DNA of 64,000 bases. It comes from Pinus tabuliformis (taxonomy: Eukaryota; Streptophyta; Pinopsida; Pinales; Pinaceae). The notes below the pieces were generated by a model that was not told the DNA's origin, made no database searches, and saw nothing but the letters and a program-made list of their open reading frames with translations. Both the position numbers and the translations under genes were made by a program. Below, piece by piece: positions 8,885 through 21,589 of the stretch. Numbering within the stretch: position 1 is the stretch's first letter; each line of letters begins with the position of its first letter. Location of the stretch: the NCBI GenBank assembly GCA_031772625.1, contig CM062820.1:317586545-317650544 (forward strand), given 5' to 3'.

Positions 8885-11692
8885 TTTCCCTAGGCCATAA
8901 AGCAAGCATCACAAATACAAAGGGTGATATTTGGAGCTATAAAGCCCTTTGTCTTTGCCTCGATGAGTGTCCCAATAGATGGGATCTCATGTGTGCAAAC
9001 AACAACATCCATGATTCTGAACACCCATGCATGGGAAGCCTGCAAACTAGTGATGAGCTGCGGTAGTTCCTTATAGTTCTGGATCTGACTCTAGATGTGT
9101 TCCTTCAACTCAAATGCCATGGGCTTCATCATCTTGGGAAAGTGTAATGGGGCTCCCTTGTATCTCACTATCCTTGTTTGCATGTAGTCAACAACAGTAT
9201 GCAAGTTTGTCAAGATACGTGATCTCCTAGCATAGCGCTATTGCCAACCATTGAGATGGACAACTGCCTTATGCACGGTACCAAATCTGGAATACAACGC
9301 CTGCATGACCATCTCAAGGGATGATACTTCATCTAGTATTTCCTTCTTCAACTTTGCTCTAGCGGATGCTATAATCAGTTCTCTTCCCTTCTCGGGTGTC
9401 TGTAACTCCTTAGCCATTCATTCGTTCTCTACTATCAAGAAGCGAATACTCGAGCTAGTGGCTTCAACATATGCTCTGGTAGCATCGGCCAATGCTGTTG
9501 GATGCTTGCACACATCACACATGATCACTCATTCCTCAAATTGTGTAGGAGATGTGTGGACATCCATAGTAGACACTCTGTTCAATTGCACAACTCTATG
9601 TTGTGACTCGTCGAATGATATGTTGTGCATCTCTTCTTCCGGATTGTCTTAATGGATCTCAGTATCTCCTTAGTTGCTCAAGACTTGCTCTACTTCTAGA
9701 TCTAGTGAATTTGGCGGGTCGACCTCTTGGTGGTAAGGCCTGAGGTCTGTTTCTTTCTCTATCTATGGTTGTTCCATATCCGTATCCATCTACTCAATTA
9801 CTCATTCAATCTCTTGAGCGAAATCCTGCTCCTGTGACTTCTCACCCTATCTGCTTTATGCCAGTTGCTCGGATGAGTCTAATACCTGTATGGATGGGGT
9901 TTCATCAACCTTTGCATGTTGTGCCCCCTGTTGTGCCTATCCTTGCTATGCTTCCTTCTCCTGTCTACACAACTTCTGTTTCTTCTAGAGTTTCTCCTTC
10001 ATTGTTGTCTCCATCCTCAATTTATTTCTTTGCCTTTGCACGTTTCTCTTGTCGCGTTGTCTCCTCTTTTCCTATATCTCTAAAGCTTCTTTCTCCACAA
10101 GTGGGTCTACCCTGAACTTGTAACTTTGTTCTATCTCTGCATTGTCGACAATCTTTCTCTTGCCTTTGTTGTGTGCAATTATGTTGCCCTCTGCTACTAT
10201 TGCTACTGGTGCTCTCCTAGATGCTGCTTCACTCTACTTTTCTAACCATTCCACAACTATGCCGACCAGTTCATTGGGCCTCAAGAAGCTGTGACAATAT
10301 CTCCATGGTTCTTCCTCAACCTAATGACATGTCCAATGGAAGTAAGGAAATTTCACTCTCATGCAATGATCCTTCACAAAGCAATGTGGGTCGTACGAAT
10401 TGAAGCTTCTGGTGCCAAAAGTAAATCTTTTAAACACTTTTTTCTCATCATCCTCATGCTTGAGATTATGTATCTCATACAACCCAATCCGCAATGAAGA
10501 GTGGGCCAGGGTGCCTTCTTCTTCCAATGCAGTCTAGCTGATAGTCCCATTAAGATTTGGTATGACACTTTGTGCATGTCAAGCTTGTCCATGGAAAACT
10601 TCGGTAAAACATGCAGAAGCTTCACCATACTATACATTCATATGAAGGTGCCAAAAGATGTGGCATACCAATCCGCTATGTCCATCAGTGCCTCCATTTT
10701 TTCCTTCGACATGCAAGGTGGATCCTGCTCAAATATCATCTTGTACACCAGGGTGACAAAATGGTTTGAAAACTATGTGATGACTCTGTAGAAGATGCAT
10801 TCAGAAAACAATCTGCAATAAGTGTTTACAGAGGTTTCCATTGATGTCCATGCTCACTTCAAGCCTAAGAAATGTTGATGGGAACATATTGCTTCCAGGA
10901 TGTATGAGGACATGTAGATTTCTACTTTTTTACCTTTGGGCGGCTGCTGAGCTCCTGCTACCTATAACTTCAGTCTATAAGCCAAGATTTCGGACCAGTT
11001 GCATGTTTTTCCTTCATTGGTCAGTTGGTGCAACGCGATCACCCAACTCTGCAGGAATGTCTCCATGCTCTCTTGGTCATACAAGAAACATGCAAAAATG
11101 GACAATTTTTGATATGCCTTTCACAATATCTTCGTCTTGTAAATCTGGTTGGGTTTCATCCTAAACTTGGTTGGCTCCTTCACCTAGTTCTTCAAGATAT
11201 CCTTGGAGTTTATATTGTTGTTGGGTATGCTGAAGGAGGTATCCATGGTGATCATTGGCTTCAGCAAGTGGTACATTTGTTGATAGTCTTGTGCATTGAG
11301 GTAGAAATATTTGTCGCACTGACACTGTTTAACACCATCGTCTCGGGATTAATGTGTGATATGATCCAATCTATCATGCCTGTGCATCGAAACGCGGGAT
11401 ACGTGCATGCAATACGATACAAGTCAAACTTGTGAATGTTCACATAGACCTTGAGATCTTCAAGATCTTCCCCATATGTACCTAAGAATGCATCATTAAT
11501 CTCCTACCATTTCAGCTTGATGTCTTTGTCTATGATCAGCTTGGTGTCTTTGTAAATCGGCAAACTCATAGACACTTGCTCAACTACATCTCCAATTGCG
11601 CTTCCGTCAATGTACTTTGACCCTGCTCTATTAGAGGCCATTGATCCTAAACTTCTGAGATATGGATGAACACCTACTATACCTAGAGACAT
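8885..11692 (-). pseudogene. Long decayed ORF of unknown family, possibly the coding part of another repeat
   Basis: Open pieces on the minus strand line up in one direction over 2.8 kb: 11692-11504 (ending KLIIDKDIKLKW), 11443-11261 (NIHKFDLYRIACTYPAFRC), 10637-10374, 10527-10321, and closed fragments down to about 8885 that end near GFIAPNITLCICDACF. Two overlapping frames around 10374-10637 are both protein-like, so at least one frameshift lies there. The middle is rich in W, F and H (for example DPHCFVKDHCMRVKFPYFHW). A basic and acidic stretch near 10000-10150 looks charged and coil-prone. I see no RT, integrase, transposase DDE or NTPase motif. I do not recognise the family. It is not part of the Tat element, whose LTR ends just before it. 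Confidence 0.45.
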
Positions 11693-13200
11693 GCGACATA
11701 CATGGAAAGAAATTTGTTAGTTAAAACCAAAGAAAGCCTAAGGATTGACATGAAACATACCCAGGAAACTGATGGCAAGTATTGCGCAATTTTCACTGGG
11801 AGGGAAAAAGAATGACTGTCGGAACTGCGCAAAAGGTAGTCCAGACTGTAGGGAGGCCAGTTGACTATTGGAATTGCACAATTTGCAATCCATACTGACC
11901 TGTTGGGTGCTGAGATTGCACAATTCACAATTTGAGTTGGCAAGTCATGTAGGCCCAAGGACTGCATTGCGCAATTTTCTGGGCCACCAGACACTACCTC
12001 TTAGAATTGTGAAAATAAATTCTATAGGACACTATTTGGCCATATTTTCACATTTTTTGGGAGGAAGGTAGAGCCTTCCCTCTCAGAAATGCAAAATGTT
12101 GTCCAAGCAAGGCATAGTTCGGGCCAAGGTTGCCCAGACCTACCGACGGGTGACTGAAAAAATATGAAGATATGAATGCATGGTGAAATTGAGATAGGAA
12201 AGAGTGAATGATCATGCATGCAAAAAGTGAGTGCAAGATTCAAAAAATGGGAAAATGTGCATGTGTGTGAAATGAGTTGTTGAATCGGCAAGTGTCCATG
12301 GAAAATAATGTTATGCAAGCGACAATAGTGAGATGAAAACAAAAACTAAAATGGTGATTGGATGGGATAACATGCATGAAAATGGTTGCAAGCATTCACA
12401 GTAATCAAGCAGACAACACTCACAAAAGCAAAAACACAAAAAGTGACAGAAATGTTGCAAAAGACAAGTAAAGCAGACTTACCCGGAAATAGTTGAGCTA
12501 GATGTGCCGAAGACTCCTAGATGTGTTGTGGGATGTCAGAGTTCCAAGATTGATGCAAAAAATGATCTCTAAAGCATCGAATAAATAATTTTGAGGCTTA
12601 TGACATGCATGCCACAAATCTAGGAAAAAGCTACACTTGGAGGAAAGTTTCTAAAACGATCTTTGCATGTAACCTCCAACTGCGAAAAATAGATCCATAA
12701 AATATAGGGATCAATTTTGCATGTTTCTTTTTTCTATTTCATGAAAAAGCAACCCATGCATGCAAATTAAGTTTGTTGGGCCCTGGGTGGAAACGGTCAA
12801 CCTGAAGGCACATGCAACAACCTGCAAGACTGGGAGAGGGATTTGTGAAATTTCTAGGAGGAGCTGGGCTGGTTGTCCGAGAGGGATTTCACAATTTCTC
12901 AGGTCAGCAAGTGACTGCTACCCAGAATTACACAATTGCTAGGTTGAGTTGCAGTGCTGGGCTAGATTGTGCAATTTTCTCAGGGAAGCCTGTCTCATTA
13001 CATTGCGCAATTTTTTAGCCTAGCAGGCTACCAAGCAGATTCGTACAATTTCTGGAGGGAAGGTTGGTTCCCCTCCAGAATTGCACAATTTTCTAAGGGA
13101 GTTGCTCTGCCAACATCTAGCATAAGTCTAGAATGGCAGACTGTGAGAGGAGTGAATAAAATTGACATGCATAGGCTCGCAAGCTACTAAAAAGCCAATG
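11693..13200. repeat. Region dotted with a degenerate AATTGCGCAATTTTC word
   Basis: No supported gene. About a dozen copies of a near-palindromic word appear at irregular 35-60 base spacing in two blocks: about 11783, 11823, 11872, 11915, 11966 and 12001, then 12843, 12887, 12928, 12966, 13000, 13037 and 13078. Typical forms are ATTGCGCAATTTTC, AATTGCACAATTT and GATTTCACAATTTCTC. Text between copies is not conserved, so this is not a simple tandem repeat. Short plus-strand ORFs here (12760-13190) are by-products of the repeats. The region may be the LTR/leader of the element holding the ORF at 8885-11692. Confidence 0.5.
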
Positions 13201-13312
13201 AAGCTTATGTACTTGATAGTGCAAGACATGCTACTAAGGATGGTTGGTAGGGAGGCTCCAAAATGAGGCTAAGGAAAAATTTTGGAGGGTGGTTGTAGCT
13301 GCTACAACACCT

Positions 13313-14411
13313 TCAAATCTCTTCAAGAGAACTGACAAATTCTCCTTCTAAATCAAATTCACCCTCTTTTCCATCATAATCAACAACTTCTACTTCCATA
13401 TTATCTATGGCCATAAGCATAAATTCCATTAGACATCCATTATATTTGTCCTCATCTAAAGATTGACTTCTTTCACTTTCATAGGAGCTAGAATCTTGGA
13501 TGTAGATACTCTTATTCTTAGACTTCTTTCTATCATTTTGCACTTTTCTATACTTATCTCTAGGGTCATATTCCTTCTTCTTCTTTTTGGGACACTTTGA
13601 ATAATAGTGACCAACTTTACCACAATTAAAGCACTTAAAATTTAATGTACCTTTGTACTTGTCTAAGCCTCCCTTGAGCTTTCGTGCGAACTTAGCTTCC
13701 TCTTCATCTGATTCACAACATGAATCATCATGTTCTTCCTTGGGCTTCTTGTCTGCTTGGAAGGTTGAATCCTTTTTTGTAGGCTTGTATTAGAAATTCT
13801 CATCTCATAGGAAGTAAGAGTGCTAAGTATTTGGTCCAAAGTGAGGTCTTCAACTCTATCATCTCTTCAATGGCCAAAACCTTGGGATTAAATCTCTCAG
13901 GGAGAGATCTCAACACCTTTTAAACTACTGCTGGCTCTTCTAATTTTTCATCAAGACCTCTTATAGTATTCACAACCTTGTCAACCATTAGGAAGTAATT
14001 TTCAATATCTTCATCATCATCCATCTTTAGAAACTCAAATTTCATTCTAAAACCTTGAAGTCTGGCTTATTTTACCTTGTTGTCATCATCATTGCAATCA
14101 CTCATCTTGTCCCAAATAGCTTTTGCAATAGATAAATCTATGACCTTGACTAGTTTTGATTCAGGTAGGCTAGAAAGAAGGTCATTCATAGATTTAGCAT
14201 TACATGTAAATTCCATCTTCTGATCTCTAGTAATAAAGGTTGGAGTCTTTTGATATTCTCCTTCTGTTGCATCCCATACATAAACTCCAAGTGATTTAAT
14301 ATAGGTCTTCATCCTTACTTTACAAAAAACATATTTTATTCCATTGAACATCGATGCCCTAATGGTGTATCCTCCTTCCTGGTTTACCATGGTCCTTGAT
14401 CTTTCTTCCAT
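13313..14411 (-). pseudogene. Copia gag fragment with CCHC zinc knuckle
   Basis: The N-terminal frame (14411-14067) reads MVNQEGGYTIRASMFNG, KVRMKTYIKSLGVYVWDATE and AKAIWDKMSD, the Copia gag (UBN2/DUF4219) pattern in which a W, an RMK..L and an AK..WD.L motif are diagnostic. A standard knuckle, CFNCGKVGHYYSKC, is encoded at 13633-13592. A last frame (13543-13313) is Ser/Glu/Asp-rich. Stops and frameshifts separate the three. The element lacks everything after gag, and its 5' LTR lies to the right. Gag would package the RNA. Confidence 0.7.
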
Positions 14412-15000
14412 TTGTTGAACTGATATGAAGCAACCTAGTTTCGCTATGGTACCAATTGTTATAAACTAGGACAATACTAAGAGGGGGGGTGAAACAATAT
14501 TATAAGAATTTAAAAAAATAAAATTATTTCACTAGTAAATATATTAGGACATCAATAAAAACTTAAGAAATAGTTCACATAAACATCACAATAATCATGA
14601 AAAGAACAAAATATCACACATAGATTCTTCAAATATTTCCACAAAGGCAAGCTTCTACTTGTTTTTACAAAGTTCTCTGGCTACAACTAGAAGGAAGCTA
14701 CGAATCCCTAATTTATCAGCTACAACTCAAAGGAAACCCCTACCTATTTACCAACCATTAATGGGAAAGAGCTACAATCCTTGATATGCAAGCTACCACT
14801 TTCTTGACCTTAATAATTAATATTTCAAACAATTTACAAACATAAATCATGAAGGCATGACTTCCTTTCTTAAAAAAATGGATTTCTCACTTTAATCACT
14901 CACCAAAAACACCATAAAATCACCTTAAACAATATATAATCACTAATCAAACCACCATACATACCAACAACCCTAAAACCACACCTCTTCAATAATTCGA
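14412..15000 (-). mobile_element. PBS-like site and 3' end of the Copia 5' LTR
   Basis: On the minus strand the LTR ends ...CCCCCCTCTTAGTATTGTCC then AGTTTATAACA (reverse of 14458-14490). TTGGTACCATAG follows at about 14452-14441, a mutated version of the Met-type PBS TTGGTATCAGAG. The TACTAAGAGGGGGG terminus recurs in the Copia LTRs ending at 35524, 32848, 52937 and 58968. The outer end of the LTR is not determinable from this single copy. Confidence 0.5.
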
Positions 15001-17824
15001 TTATGATTACGTATAATTTTGGACTAATATTTTTAGTTTTTCTGCTTGCACTTAAATTTCACTTAATAGAGGATTTGATCTCATTATATTCTTGCATTTT
15101 TTCTTCTGAAAGGTTCTCTTAATGTGAACAATAATTCTTCAATATCTGTTATTTGTCTCTATGAGTAAAGCTGAGTTATTTGTCTACTTTTGCAATTCTT
15201 GAAATTTTACAGGTTTTAGCAGTGTTACTTCTAAATTTGGATGACTCCAAATTTAGCCAATATTGCTAAATTTGTCTCCAAACATTCCATGCCACCATTC
15301 AATCTACCAACTCATTGAAGCCTTATTTTTCCAATTATATGCATTGTTTATTTGGCATAAAATGCCAAATTTTACACGTTGTTGACTCATTCATCCATAA
15401 GCCTAAAGGCCATTCCTAGTAAGAGCCCTAATAGTATCGATTTTCAAGAACTCCTACTTATCAGGTCAGGCCAGTTATGGAATTAATTACCTTCCTAAAC
15501 TACTTTAATGAATTGATTTACCTAAACCCAAATGCGAATTAGCAAACCAAACAGAGCAAGATGCCTCCAAACCCCTGAAACACTAGGTTTTTCTTTATCA
15601 ATGGGTGCAGATCAGATTTGTGAATTTGTTATGGAAATGTAATATTTGTCTCATCTTTTTTATGGAAAAATTACATATATAACAACGGAATTCCTTCCTC
15701 TGGTACTAGGTCAACCAAGAGTTTCAGTCCCAATCTTGAATTCAATGGTGAAATTCGTGATTTGATCATATTTAACAGACTATCTCCTTTGGGATAAATA
15801 AGTACATTCGTGTAAATAAGAAGAAAATGATCTAATTACATCACTTTCTTTTCATTTTCATATATGACGTCTAGGGAACCAATAATTCGATGTATTTTTT
15901 TATGGAGAGGATTCACCTCTAGGTTAGAATTATATTCTTTCAATAAGGGTGAATTGGTGTTCGAATCCCCAGGTACCCACCTTTCCATCTATTCCAACGA
16001 GCTTCTGCTCTAGCTTCTAGAGATAAAGGTACATGGACATCCATCTACATTTATGTTATCTATCCACCATTCAACCTTCTTAGCTGTTCACCCCCTTAAC
16101 CAAAAACATATGCACATAACCCTCCATGGGCCCTTTCTATGAAATATCCCTGAACCACATCTTGGTACTAAATCTTTAGTTGTCAGCTCTTTCTCTATGC
16201 ATATTTGCAAACACGTCGGGGTTTGTACTCCAGGGTTATATGTCTAGGTGGGACTACCTCTCCACCTGTGTCCTTTTTATTGGTATTCAACTTTCGTCAT
16301 GCATGCCACCTACATTTCGCTATGTTTTGGAGCCTCGTCATCTCGAAGAGAACTAACATGTGGGCCTTAGTTTTCTTGCAGGTTTCCATTTCTAAGATTC
16401 CTTGTACCTATGGGACTACCTACAAACATACAAACCAATCATGTGCCAACTGAGGTGATTTGTACTTCCATGTATACTTCTAGTTGGAAACTACCTCTTC
16501 CAGGGTGCCACACCTCACTTATTTTTTACCCACTTAGCCATCCAAAAATATTGAATCTACATGCCACATGTCATGCTCTGATTGGGAAACATCATGTTAA
16601 CATTATCATTCCACTGTGTCTCTACGTCATCTCTGCGAGGCAGTCACAATCTTCCATTTTTCCTCTTATGATTTGTCCATGTTGTCAAATCCTATGTCAT
16701 CGATACGGAAAGGGAAGGGATCAAGCGTTGGGATTTTGCAAGGAATTTCTTCATTATAGTTTAAGGATATTGATCCTAATAAACTGTTGCATCCTCCGCC
16801 ATGTCCTCTTGGTTCCTATGTCATCCTAGATCCTTTAAATTTTCACTACCTTTGGCTCTTCTGAGGTTAGGCCTCTAGGGTGACGTGTTATATATGGGCC
16901 CATTGCTCCTCCTTTGCACTCTTCTACGATTGGGTTTTCATTTGCATCACCTAGCTATGTCATCCTAGTTCTATGTCAACTTGGAGGTTTGGCCTTCTGT
17001 TTCCTTTAAAAAGTTACGGGATAGACAAGCATAGATGAGCTATCTATGAGGACCTCCTTGCACCAGAGTGCACCAATCACTACTCTGTTGTCCTTTTCGA
17101 CTCATCCCAACCCCAGATCTATGTCTTTTATAACTCGTGCGCTCCTACAAAAAATGTTAGGGTAATCCTCAATGCCTACTTCCATTGGTCATGTGCCCTT
17201 CATCTTGCCAATTGTGCACCCACGTGGTTGTCTATGCACTGACTACGCTTGAAGTTTGACTTTTACCTCCAACATTGACTATCAATAACTTTCATTCCAC
17301 GAGGTTATTTTTAGACTTCAATATACCATTGGAAATATATTTTTGATCTCTATCCATCTGAGTAGTTCCCATAAGCTACTGAGATGATATTATAAGTTGT
17401 AATTGGCTCCAAATTATTGACATCTTGACCATTGGTTTTGCACCCATCAATGCCTTTTCCATCACATTATTTGCCTTTTCCATCAATTACAACATGTTTC
17501 TAACAAACATGCCAACTAAATAGGTAGTTCTACCTCTAGTACAAACATGTTCATTGGAAGAATAATGCAGAAAAGATTAAGGGAATAAAATGTAAGAATC
17601 AACTTTTTCAAACTGAATAACAACAAAATGAGGTTTTCTTTCTTGCAAATAGATATATGCATCCAAATATAGTAAAATTCCATTAGACAAACAAAAAATT
17701 ATAATAAATGAGGTTTCTCTTACAAGCTTTAGTAAAACTCCTTGTAGTTTCACCCTTAGAGACTACAAATTTTCTACAAAGCATTGATTGCTACTGTAGC
17801 ATTAGGATATGTTGCAGAATAACA
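15001..17824. other. Unassigned AT-rich interval, no supported gene
   Basis: I see no domain, LTR pair or terminal inverted repeat. The short plus-strand ORFs at 16205-16829 have no recognisable motif and look like chance. The word CTATGTCATC recurs near 16693, 16818 and 16962, and several CACGTG/CATGTG words lie nearby. This may be an old LTR of an element whose coding part is outside or lost. Confidence 0.3.
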
Positions 17825-18206
17825 TCATGTAAATACAACAAAAGTATCTGAATGATATTTATCATAGAATTCAACATGGTCTAGGCTTAGTGGTATTTTT
17901 TCATTAGAGATGGAAATTTGTGAACACAAGTGTAGAAAAACACTCTTTCTATGAAATGATGATTCCATTATAAGTCGATGATTTGTGTAAAGTTGGGAGG
18001 AGGTAGAGTAGTAATTGAATGTTGCATTTCTCAATTTCTTTAGGTTCAACAAGACAATCGATGTCTAGAAAGTAAAATCTCTTGAGGAATTTGGAGGTTG
18101 GCTTGAAATAATAATTGTTGAAGATATGGACATTGTTGTGTGTACCCATTTGAAAGGGTGGAAATTTATTTTCCTTAATTATGTCACAGTAGTGCTTTAA
18201 AACCAT
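17825..18206 (-). pseudogene. Unrecognised short coding-like fragment
   Basis: Two overlapping minus-strand frames (18206-17949 and 18052-17825) read as a plausible protein if one frameshift near 17950 is allowed: [38 protein letters not shown], then IPLSLDHVEFYDKYHSD. I do not recognise the family and the fragment is short. It could be chance in AT-rich DNA. Confidence 0.2.
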
Positions 18207-18304
18207 TAACCATGCTCAAATTCTCATGGTGTTTTTCTATTTGTATCCTAAAATTTATGTTCAAGTTAGCACTTCAAACTTCAAAGTATATGTGGTTCTA
18301 GTAG

Positions 18305-19259
18305 TATTATTGGGCGCGTGATCCCCCAAGGCAAGTTTTGGGGCTTAAAGCCCAGATTTTGACCAAATCTAATGTAAAGACTTTGCGTTTTGTTGGTGCG
18401 GAGCGCGAAGATTGTAAATGAGTCATAGGGTTGTCTGCCTTATTTTTGTAATGTAATGTCGTCTTTAGAAATTTACCCATGGTCCGCAGACCATGTGATT
18501 GTATAAATAGAGCGAGGCTCTAAGTTGTAAAAAAAGAAGTGAAGGAATAGTCATGAATGAAGGATGAAAAAATGAGTCTTATCTAAGTGTAGAGTCTAGT
18601 CTTTGGGTCATATAGTAGGAGAAGGCTCTATAGCTGTGTGTGTAGAGGCCTACTAGTCCACAACTAAGTGCGCAGACCCCTGCAGCTGAGTGCACAGGGT
18701 GAGTCAAGTCTGTAACCATTTGGAGAGGTAATAAAGAAGAAGTATTGCATCAATCCTGTGTATCATTTTCCTATTTTATGCATTGAGTATATTGGGTATG
18801 AATTGCATTTCTATTGTTTATATGATGCGCGAACTTATATGAATGTGTTGATAAAGTGAATATAAGATATAGTATCTATTTACGTGAAGATAACTAACTA
18901 TTATAAGAAGATAAGTAAGAGATGCGGTGTAACTTGCGGAATTAGCACATATTGCTACCTGGGCAGTGCGAAATCACCTCAGCCCTTGGTGAGGGTTGCG
19001 CAAAGGCAAATATAACAGATTGCGAAGGTCTCACAGGTCAGGACAGTGCTTGAAGTTGCCTTGCAAAGCTATTCACAGTTGGACTAAATCAACCTGTCAG
19101 ACATCTCCAGGGTGCGGAAACTTGGTTCCAACATCCCCCCATACTGCTTCAGGTGAGACTTTAGTCTGTTCTTAACGGGCTGTTGCTGAAAGGGCCAGTA
19201 GTATAGGGATTTTTTGGCTAATTAACTCCAAAATTGGGTCAAGCCCCATCAAGCCAACA
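18305..19259 (+). mobile_element. 5' LTR of the plus-strand Ty3 element (element C)
   Basis: From about 18311 (GGGCGCGTGATCCCCCAAGG) the sequence matches 26893-27127 closely over roughly 220 bases, including GGGGCTTAAAGCCCAGATTT, GAGTCATAGGGTTGTCTGCC and the TATA region. This is the direct repeat expected of an LTR pair. The right end is set by the PBS at 19262, preceded by CCAACA. The left few bases differ from the 3' copy, which starts TGTTGGGGACTTG, so the outer end is eroded. The words TGCGnA and GTGCGC recur in the right half of the LTR. Confidence 0.75.
18498..18511 (+). promoter_or_regulatory. TATA box of the element C LTR
   Basis: ATTGTATAAATAGAGCGAGG is conserved at the same place in the 3' LTR (27087-27106). 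It is preceded by a GGTCCGCAGACC palindrome and followed by CTCTAAGTTGTAAAAAAAG. This is the likely core promoter of the element's transcript. Confidence 0.6.
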
Positions 19260-19261
19260 AA

Positions 19262-19279
19262 TGGTTCCGTTGCCGAGAC
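19262..19279 (+). promoter_or_regulatory. Primer binding site of element C
   Basis: TGGTTCCGTTGCCGAGAC starts two bases after the LTR end CCAACA. It resembles the Athila/Tat-type PBS TGGCGCCGTTGCCGGGGA with a few changes. It fixes plus orientation for the element. Confidence 0.55.
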
Positions 19280-19317
19280 TGGAATCTGCTTATAGATGTC
19301 TAATGTTATATCATTAG

Positions 19318-21546
19318 AATCCAACTAAGAAGGAAATTGAAGGTTGGTTGGACAGGAGAATTCACGAGTTCATGACACAAGAGAATAGGAATCAGAAACT
19401 GACAAAAGAAGAGTGGTTAGACTGCTACCTGTACATAGAGATCCATGAAATTTTCTTCGCATCTTTCCCTATTGAGCTATACTAGTGGATCGCAAAGCTA
19501 ACAAATAGCCAAGGAAGGTGGAAGCTTAACGGTCCTATTGTGTGGACCCCAGAGTTGGTGCGCAGATTGGAAGAATTGTAGGATAAGATCGCACACACTG
19601 TTGATCACTAGCTCAATCGGGTTATAGGAGGATTCATCACTGAATTCGCGGTAGACACTTCAGTCAGCTATAGCAAGACAGAGCAATGCTTTCTCAAAGG
19701 ACCGCGAGGTAAATACGTAAAGTCCATAAATACTTGGATTGAAATGTTATTATGTGAAAAGACGATTATACAGTTACATTGATGTTTAGGGATACACGAA
19801 GTGGAAAAACCTACAAGAACAAAGGAAGTAAGGGACTATAGAATAGCCCTTTGATCTCACCTCCGCAAGGAGATGAGGAAGAGCTCGTGAAGGTATCTCT
19901 ACGAAGTGCAATCCATTTGATAAGGTAGAGAATTTCGCACATACCACTCCCACCCACACCGCCACTAGCTTCACCACCATGACCTCCATCTTCACCTATA
20001 CCACATCCACTGCCACCGCGAGTCAATATGGAAAGTGCAATAAAGTTGCCTGTGTTCAAGGGATTGGCAAATGAAGATACAGACCAATTTTGGTTTATGG
20101 TAAAAGCTATATGGGAAGAGAAGGGAGTTACGAATGATATATCAAGAAAGCAATGCTAGTTAGTACTCTACAAGATCACGCACTGACCTGGTACATTAAG
20201 CACTCAAGTGATAATATGAATGCAGGAATCATGGATATCCAAGCTGTGCTAAATAAGGAATTTAGCAGGCTGAAATCAGAGGCACAGTTGATCATTGGGT
20301 TCAAAGAGATCATGATGCTACCAAGCGAGACCCCTTGGGAGCTGGATTAGAGACTGAAGTGTACGATTCATGAAGCTAATATGAATTTTACAGATGGACA
20401 ACACTACAAATGATTTGTAGCATCGCTAACTCTACATTTGAGGAATGCACTGTCGTAGCAGAGATTAAAAGCTCATGCAAAAGCCTTGGAGATCGTGATG
20501 AGACTACATGAGACCCCAATATAGAATCCTAACTTGGGAGTTCAAGAGATCCACGCGCAATTGAAAAACTTATGCCTTGAGATGCAGAGTCTGAAACAGG
20601 ATAGGAAAGCTCGACCAGAAGTGCGTGAAGAGGTCTGGTGCATTAAATTTAAGGGTCATAGTCATGACAAGGACCACTGCCCGGTGTTTGAAAATTACCT
20701 CGCGGGAGGAGGATCAATGGCATTAAGGCTGGAAGGGCAAGCAGGACCAAGCACGATGCTTGCTTTGTGGTGCGCAATTTGTCAAATAGGAGGAAATAAT
20801 GCTACAGACAACTGGCTTTTGTTGTAGAAATACATGCAAAATTCACAACAGTTGTTCTGTAATTTCTGTAGATCGGTTGGACACGATGAGCGCACTTGTA
20901 GAAGCTATGAGCTGATGATGGATAGAACTCCCACCTAAATAGTTGAGGCCAAAACACGGCCCCTAGACCAGAGTGTAGGGATGGTGTGAACCAGATTTCA
21001 GGAGCACGGACGGGGCCGAGCTGGAGGAGGACCTGGAAGAGGTCGCAGACAACTAGTACGCTACAATTACGGAGGACCAGGACATTATTCCCATGATTGT
21101 ATGAATCCAATGCGTCCATCATGTCTTTATTGTACCTTGTTTGATCATGAGACCGAAGATTGTCCTATGCTGATAGATAGGATACGCGACATGGGAGCAC
21201 TACCACCTCCCTCGACTTAGAACCTGCAAATGATGAGGTCGCAGCCGTGTGAGGAAGATATAAATGTGAACATTGTGCTCTGAAGTGGAATTATGATAGG
21301 AGATGATAAAGCCAAACAACTGGAAGATAGCACTCGAGAAATCTTTATGGAAGCCAAGAAGAGCTTCGTTGATGCCTCCACTTCAGGAAGCAAAGATATA
21401 GCAGAGCCGAAGATGGACCCATCTATGCTTATGACATTCCTGGAAACTTTAATGAAGCTATTGTGCGATAGTAAGGTTCTAAAGGGATTACAGGAACTCA
21501 TTAACAAATGCGCTAGAACTGCACCAGGAGAGCCGCGTGTAGTCTA
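19318..21546 (+). pseudogene. Ty3 gag with five zinc-knuckle-like motifs (element C)
   Basis: A gag frame can be followed across roughly a dozen nonsense codons and some frame changes. An N-terminal part (EIEGWLDRRIHEFMTQENR) is followed by a proline-rich linker near 19920-20010 and the capsid core: KLPVFKGLANEDTDQFW, then LVSTLQDHALTWYIKH (20153-20350), a retrotransposon-gag signature. Five knuckle-like motifs follow: CIKFKGHSHDKDHC (20639-20680, second Cys lost), CAICQIGGNNATDNW (20771-20815, degenerate), CNFCRSVGHDERTC (20858-20899, intact), YNYGGPGHYSHDC (21062-21100, first two Cys lost to Tyr), CLYCTLFDHETEDC (21122-21163, intact). A Gly/Arg-rich segment lies at about 21003-21060. Most Ty3 Gags have one or two knuckles. 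Stops are mainly TAG. Confidence 0.65.
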
Positions 21547-21589
21547 GAAGATTGGAAAGCATAAGACGAGGACAAGGAGAGAAATGAGG

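Noticed and set aside
9251..10791. Series of plus-strand ORFs (133, 116, 96 codons)
   Set aside because: The minus strand across the same interval reads more consistently as protein in one series; the plus ORFs switch frame without pattern.
16205..16829. Two overlapping plus-strand ORFs, Cys/His-rich
   Set aside because: No regular Cys/His spacing, no domain, overlap in different frames; likely chance.
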